Source: DATARH01 sp035534535
GTDB taxonomy: Bacteria > Pseudomonadota > Alphaproteobacteria > ATCC43930 > CGMCC-115725
NCBI GenBank assembly: GCA_035534535.1
Contig: DATLRS010000007.1
Location: 1 to 64,000 of the forward strand
Length of the DNA stretch: 64,000 nt
Direction: 5' to 3'
This document shows, piece by piece, positions 62,881 through 64,000 of the stretch. A program made the position numbers and the translations under genes. Under the pieces are notes generated by a model. It was not told the origin of the DNA, ran no database searches, and saw only the letters and a program-made list of their open reading frames with translations. Position 1 is the stretch's first letter. Each line of letters starts with the position of its first letter.

Positions 62881-63666
62881 TCAGCGGTTGCGGAAGGCGG
62901 GCTTGCGTTTGGCGATGAAGGCGGCCATGCCTTCCTTCTGGTCTTCGGTGGCGAAGGTCGAATGAAACAAGCGGCGCTCGAAGCGCACGCCCTCGGCGAG
63001 CGTCGTCTCGAAGGCGCGGTTGACCGATTCCTTGACCATCATCGCGATCGGCGCCGACAGCGCGGCGATGCGCTCGGCGACCGCGACCGCCTCTGCCATC
63101 AGCTGGTCGGCCGGCACGATGCGGCTGACGAGGCCGAGGCGCTCGGCTTCGGCGGCGTCCATCATGCGGCCGGTGAGGCACAGATCCATCGCCTTCGCCT
63201 TGCCGATAAAGCGCGGCAGGCGCTGCGTGCCGCCGGCCCCGGGCATCGTGCCGAGATTGATCTCGGGCTGGCCGAAGCGGGCACCCTCGGCGGCGATCAC
63301 GATGTCGCACATCATCGCGACTTCGCAGCCGCCGCCCAGCGCGAAACCGGCGACCGCGGCGATCACGGGCTTCCTGCATTGCGCGACGCGCTCCCAGCCG
63401 CGCGTGATGAAATCCTGCGTATAGGCCTCGATATAGGTCTTCTCGGCCATCTCCTTGATGTCGGCGCCGGCGGCGAAGGCCTTGTCATTGCCGGTCAGGA
63501 CAATCGCGGCGATCGCGGCATCGCCTTCCAGATCATCGAAGGCAGCGCCAAGCTCGCTGATCAGCGCCGCATTGAGAGCGTTTAACGCCTGCGGCCGGTT
63601 CAGCACGACGATGCCGACCGCGCCGCGCCGCTCGACCAGGATGGTGGCGTAGGGTGCACTCTTCAT
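62881..63666 (-). CDS. enoyl-CoA hydratase/isomerase
   Basis: A 261-residue crotonase: NRPQALNALNAALISEL, GNDKAFAAGADIKEMAE with the oxyanion loop, GFALGGGCEVAMMCDIVIA with the first Glu and PEINLGTMPGAGGTQRLPRF with the second. Both catalytic glutamates of true enoyl-CoA hydratases are kept. It adds water to trans-2-enoyl-CoA. The start at 63666 has AGAGG upstream. Together with the CoA ligase gene it supports acyl-CoA degradation of a side chain or cleaved ring. Confidence 0.94.
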   Translation of the reverse strand: MKSAPYATILVERRGAVGIVVLNRPQALNALNAALISELGAAFDDLEGDAAIAAIVLTGNDKAFAAGADIKEMAEKTYIEAYTQDFITRGWERVAQCRKPVIAAVAGFALGGGCEVAMMCDIVIAAEGARFGQPEINLGTMPGAGGTQRLPRFIGKAKAMDLCLTGRMMDAAEAERLGLVSRIVPADQLMAEAVAVAERIAALSAPIAMMVKESVNRAFETTLAEGVRFERRLFHSTFATEDQKEGMAAFIAKRKPAFRNR

Positions 63667-64000
63667 CCGCGACCTCTCGGGCAATGATGCCGATATTGCA
63701 CGCTGCCCCGCGGCGTGGCGACTCCCAACCGCGTGGCGTCCACAAGCCCCTGATGCGCGGCCCAAAATCGCCCAAGTTTCGCTTTTGGCTTGTAATGAAC
63801 CATGATCATCCCAATGTAATTGATCGAGAATGGATAATTTGCCGTGCATAATTCTGAGGCGCGGAAAGCGTGTGTCTTGTCCGGCGGCGTCCTAGGTTAC
63901 CCGCAGGACAGCAAATGAATCCTTCCGATACTGACGCTACGGGCCGCTGGTTGATAATTTCCGAAAGATAATTCGACTGCTTGGCGACGGCAAAAGTACC
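63667..64000. other. right-end intergenic region
   Basis: 334 bases of lower-GC DNA upstream of the enoyl-CoA hydratase gene. It probably holds that gene's promoter. An ATG at 63915 with a weak ribosome binding site opens only 18 codons. I see no structured repeat or convincing gene here. Confidence 0.5.

Noticed and set aside
63915..63971. An 18-codon frame at the right edge
   Set aside because: Too short, weak ribosome binding site and no recognisable content.

Overview
Organism. The window reads as chromosomal DNA of a high-GC alphaproteobacterium. This rests on several features: RNase E carries a long acidic insertion in its S1 domain, rne lies next to the PBP1A gene (mrcA) and prfB, a two-domain dCTP deaminase is present, a MarR/OmpR-type/EnvZ-type regulatory trio is divergent from ilvE, ubiK, a YbjN gene and proC are linked, and there is a phasin and a protocatechuate branch. 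The genus cannot be fixed from sequence alone. No rRNA, tRNA, CRISPR array, transposase or phage structural gene was recognised. Most long reading frames opposite the listed genes are GC-driven shadows.

Layout. 0-5 kb: an MBL-fold hydrolase translationally coupled to a Cache-domain sensor kinase, then a lipoprotein and a zinc alcohol dehydrogenase. 5-9 kb (minus strand): a sulfur/editing cluster cysK - alaX - sseA - GNAT, apparently interrupted by a GIY-YIG nuclease gene bounded by two inverted copies of a 28-bp palindromic repeat. 9-26 kb: housekeeping genes, namely dCTP deaminase, DsbA-like and M48 envelope proteins, rne, PBP1A, prfB (with its programmed +1 frameshift), a GH15 glycosidase and dnaE. 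26-29 kb: a two-subunit amidase and a luciferase-like monooxygenase. 29-34 kb: a lower-GC two-TM (SLATT-like) gene with its own promoter, then ubiK, ybjN, proC, a TetR gene and a phasin with TGC-rich palindromes at its promoter. 33-37 kb: a MarR/OmpR-like/EnvZ-like set divergent from ilvE, then an EthD-domain gene. 37-40 kb: an OmpA-like porin with its terminator, a TetR regulator and an SDR gene.

40-48 kb: a minus-strand catabolic cluster. In transcription order it holds a group D flavin monooxygenase-like protein, a class III extradiol dioxygenase-like protein with a substituted metal-ligand position, an orphan molybdenum hydroxylase large subunit, a VOC protein, a seven-Asp-box propeller and pcaHG. 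Palindromic repeat elements punctuate it. This is the best candidate in the window for an undescribed pathway. 48-53.6 kb: the selenium operon selD (fused to an NDH-like flavoprotein) - selA - selB with ATGA stop/start overlaps. 53.7-56.6 kb: a PAS/HisKA/REC hybrid kinase convergent with a second MBL-fold hydrolase, mirroring the pair at the left edge. 56.7-64 kb: an EF-hand protein, a VOC protein, a haloacetate dehalogenase-like hydrolase, an acyl-CoA ligase, an L-2-hydroxyglutarate dehydrogenase-like FAD enzyme, a frameshifted carboxymuconolactone-decarboxylase-family gene, two cupins and an enoyl-CoA hydratase. The right half is therefore largely devoted to degradation of aromatic and organic acids.

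Non-coding structure. At least four palindromic repeat types sit in gaps between genes, and short tandem repeats occur around and inside rne. Start codons were chosen from visible ribosome binding sites and family N-termini. Functions come from recognised motifs and domain order and have not been checked by database search.
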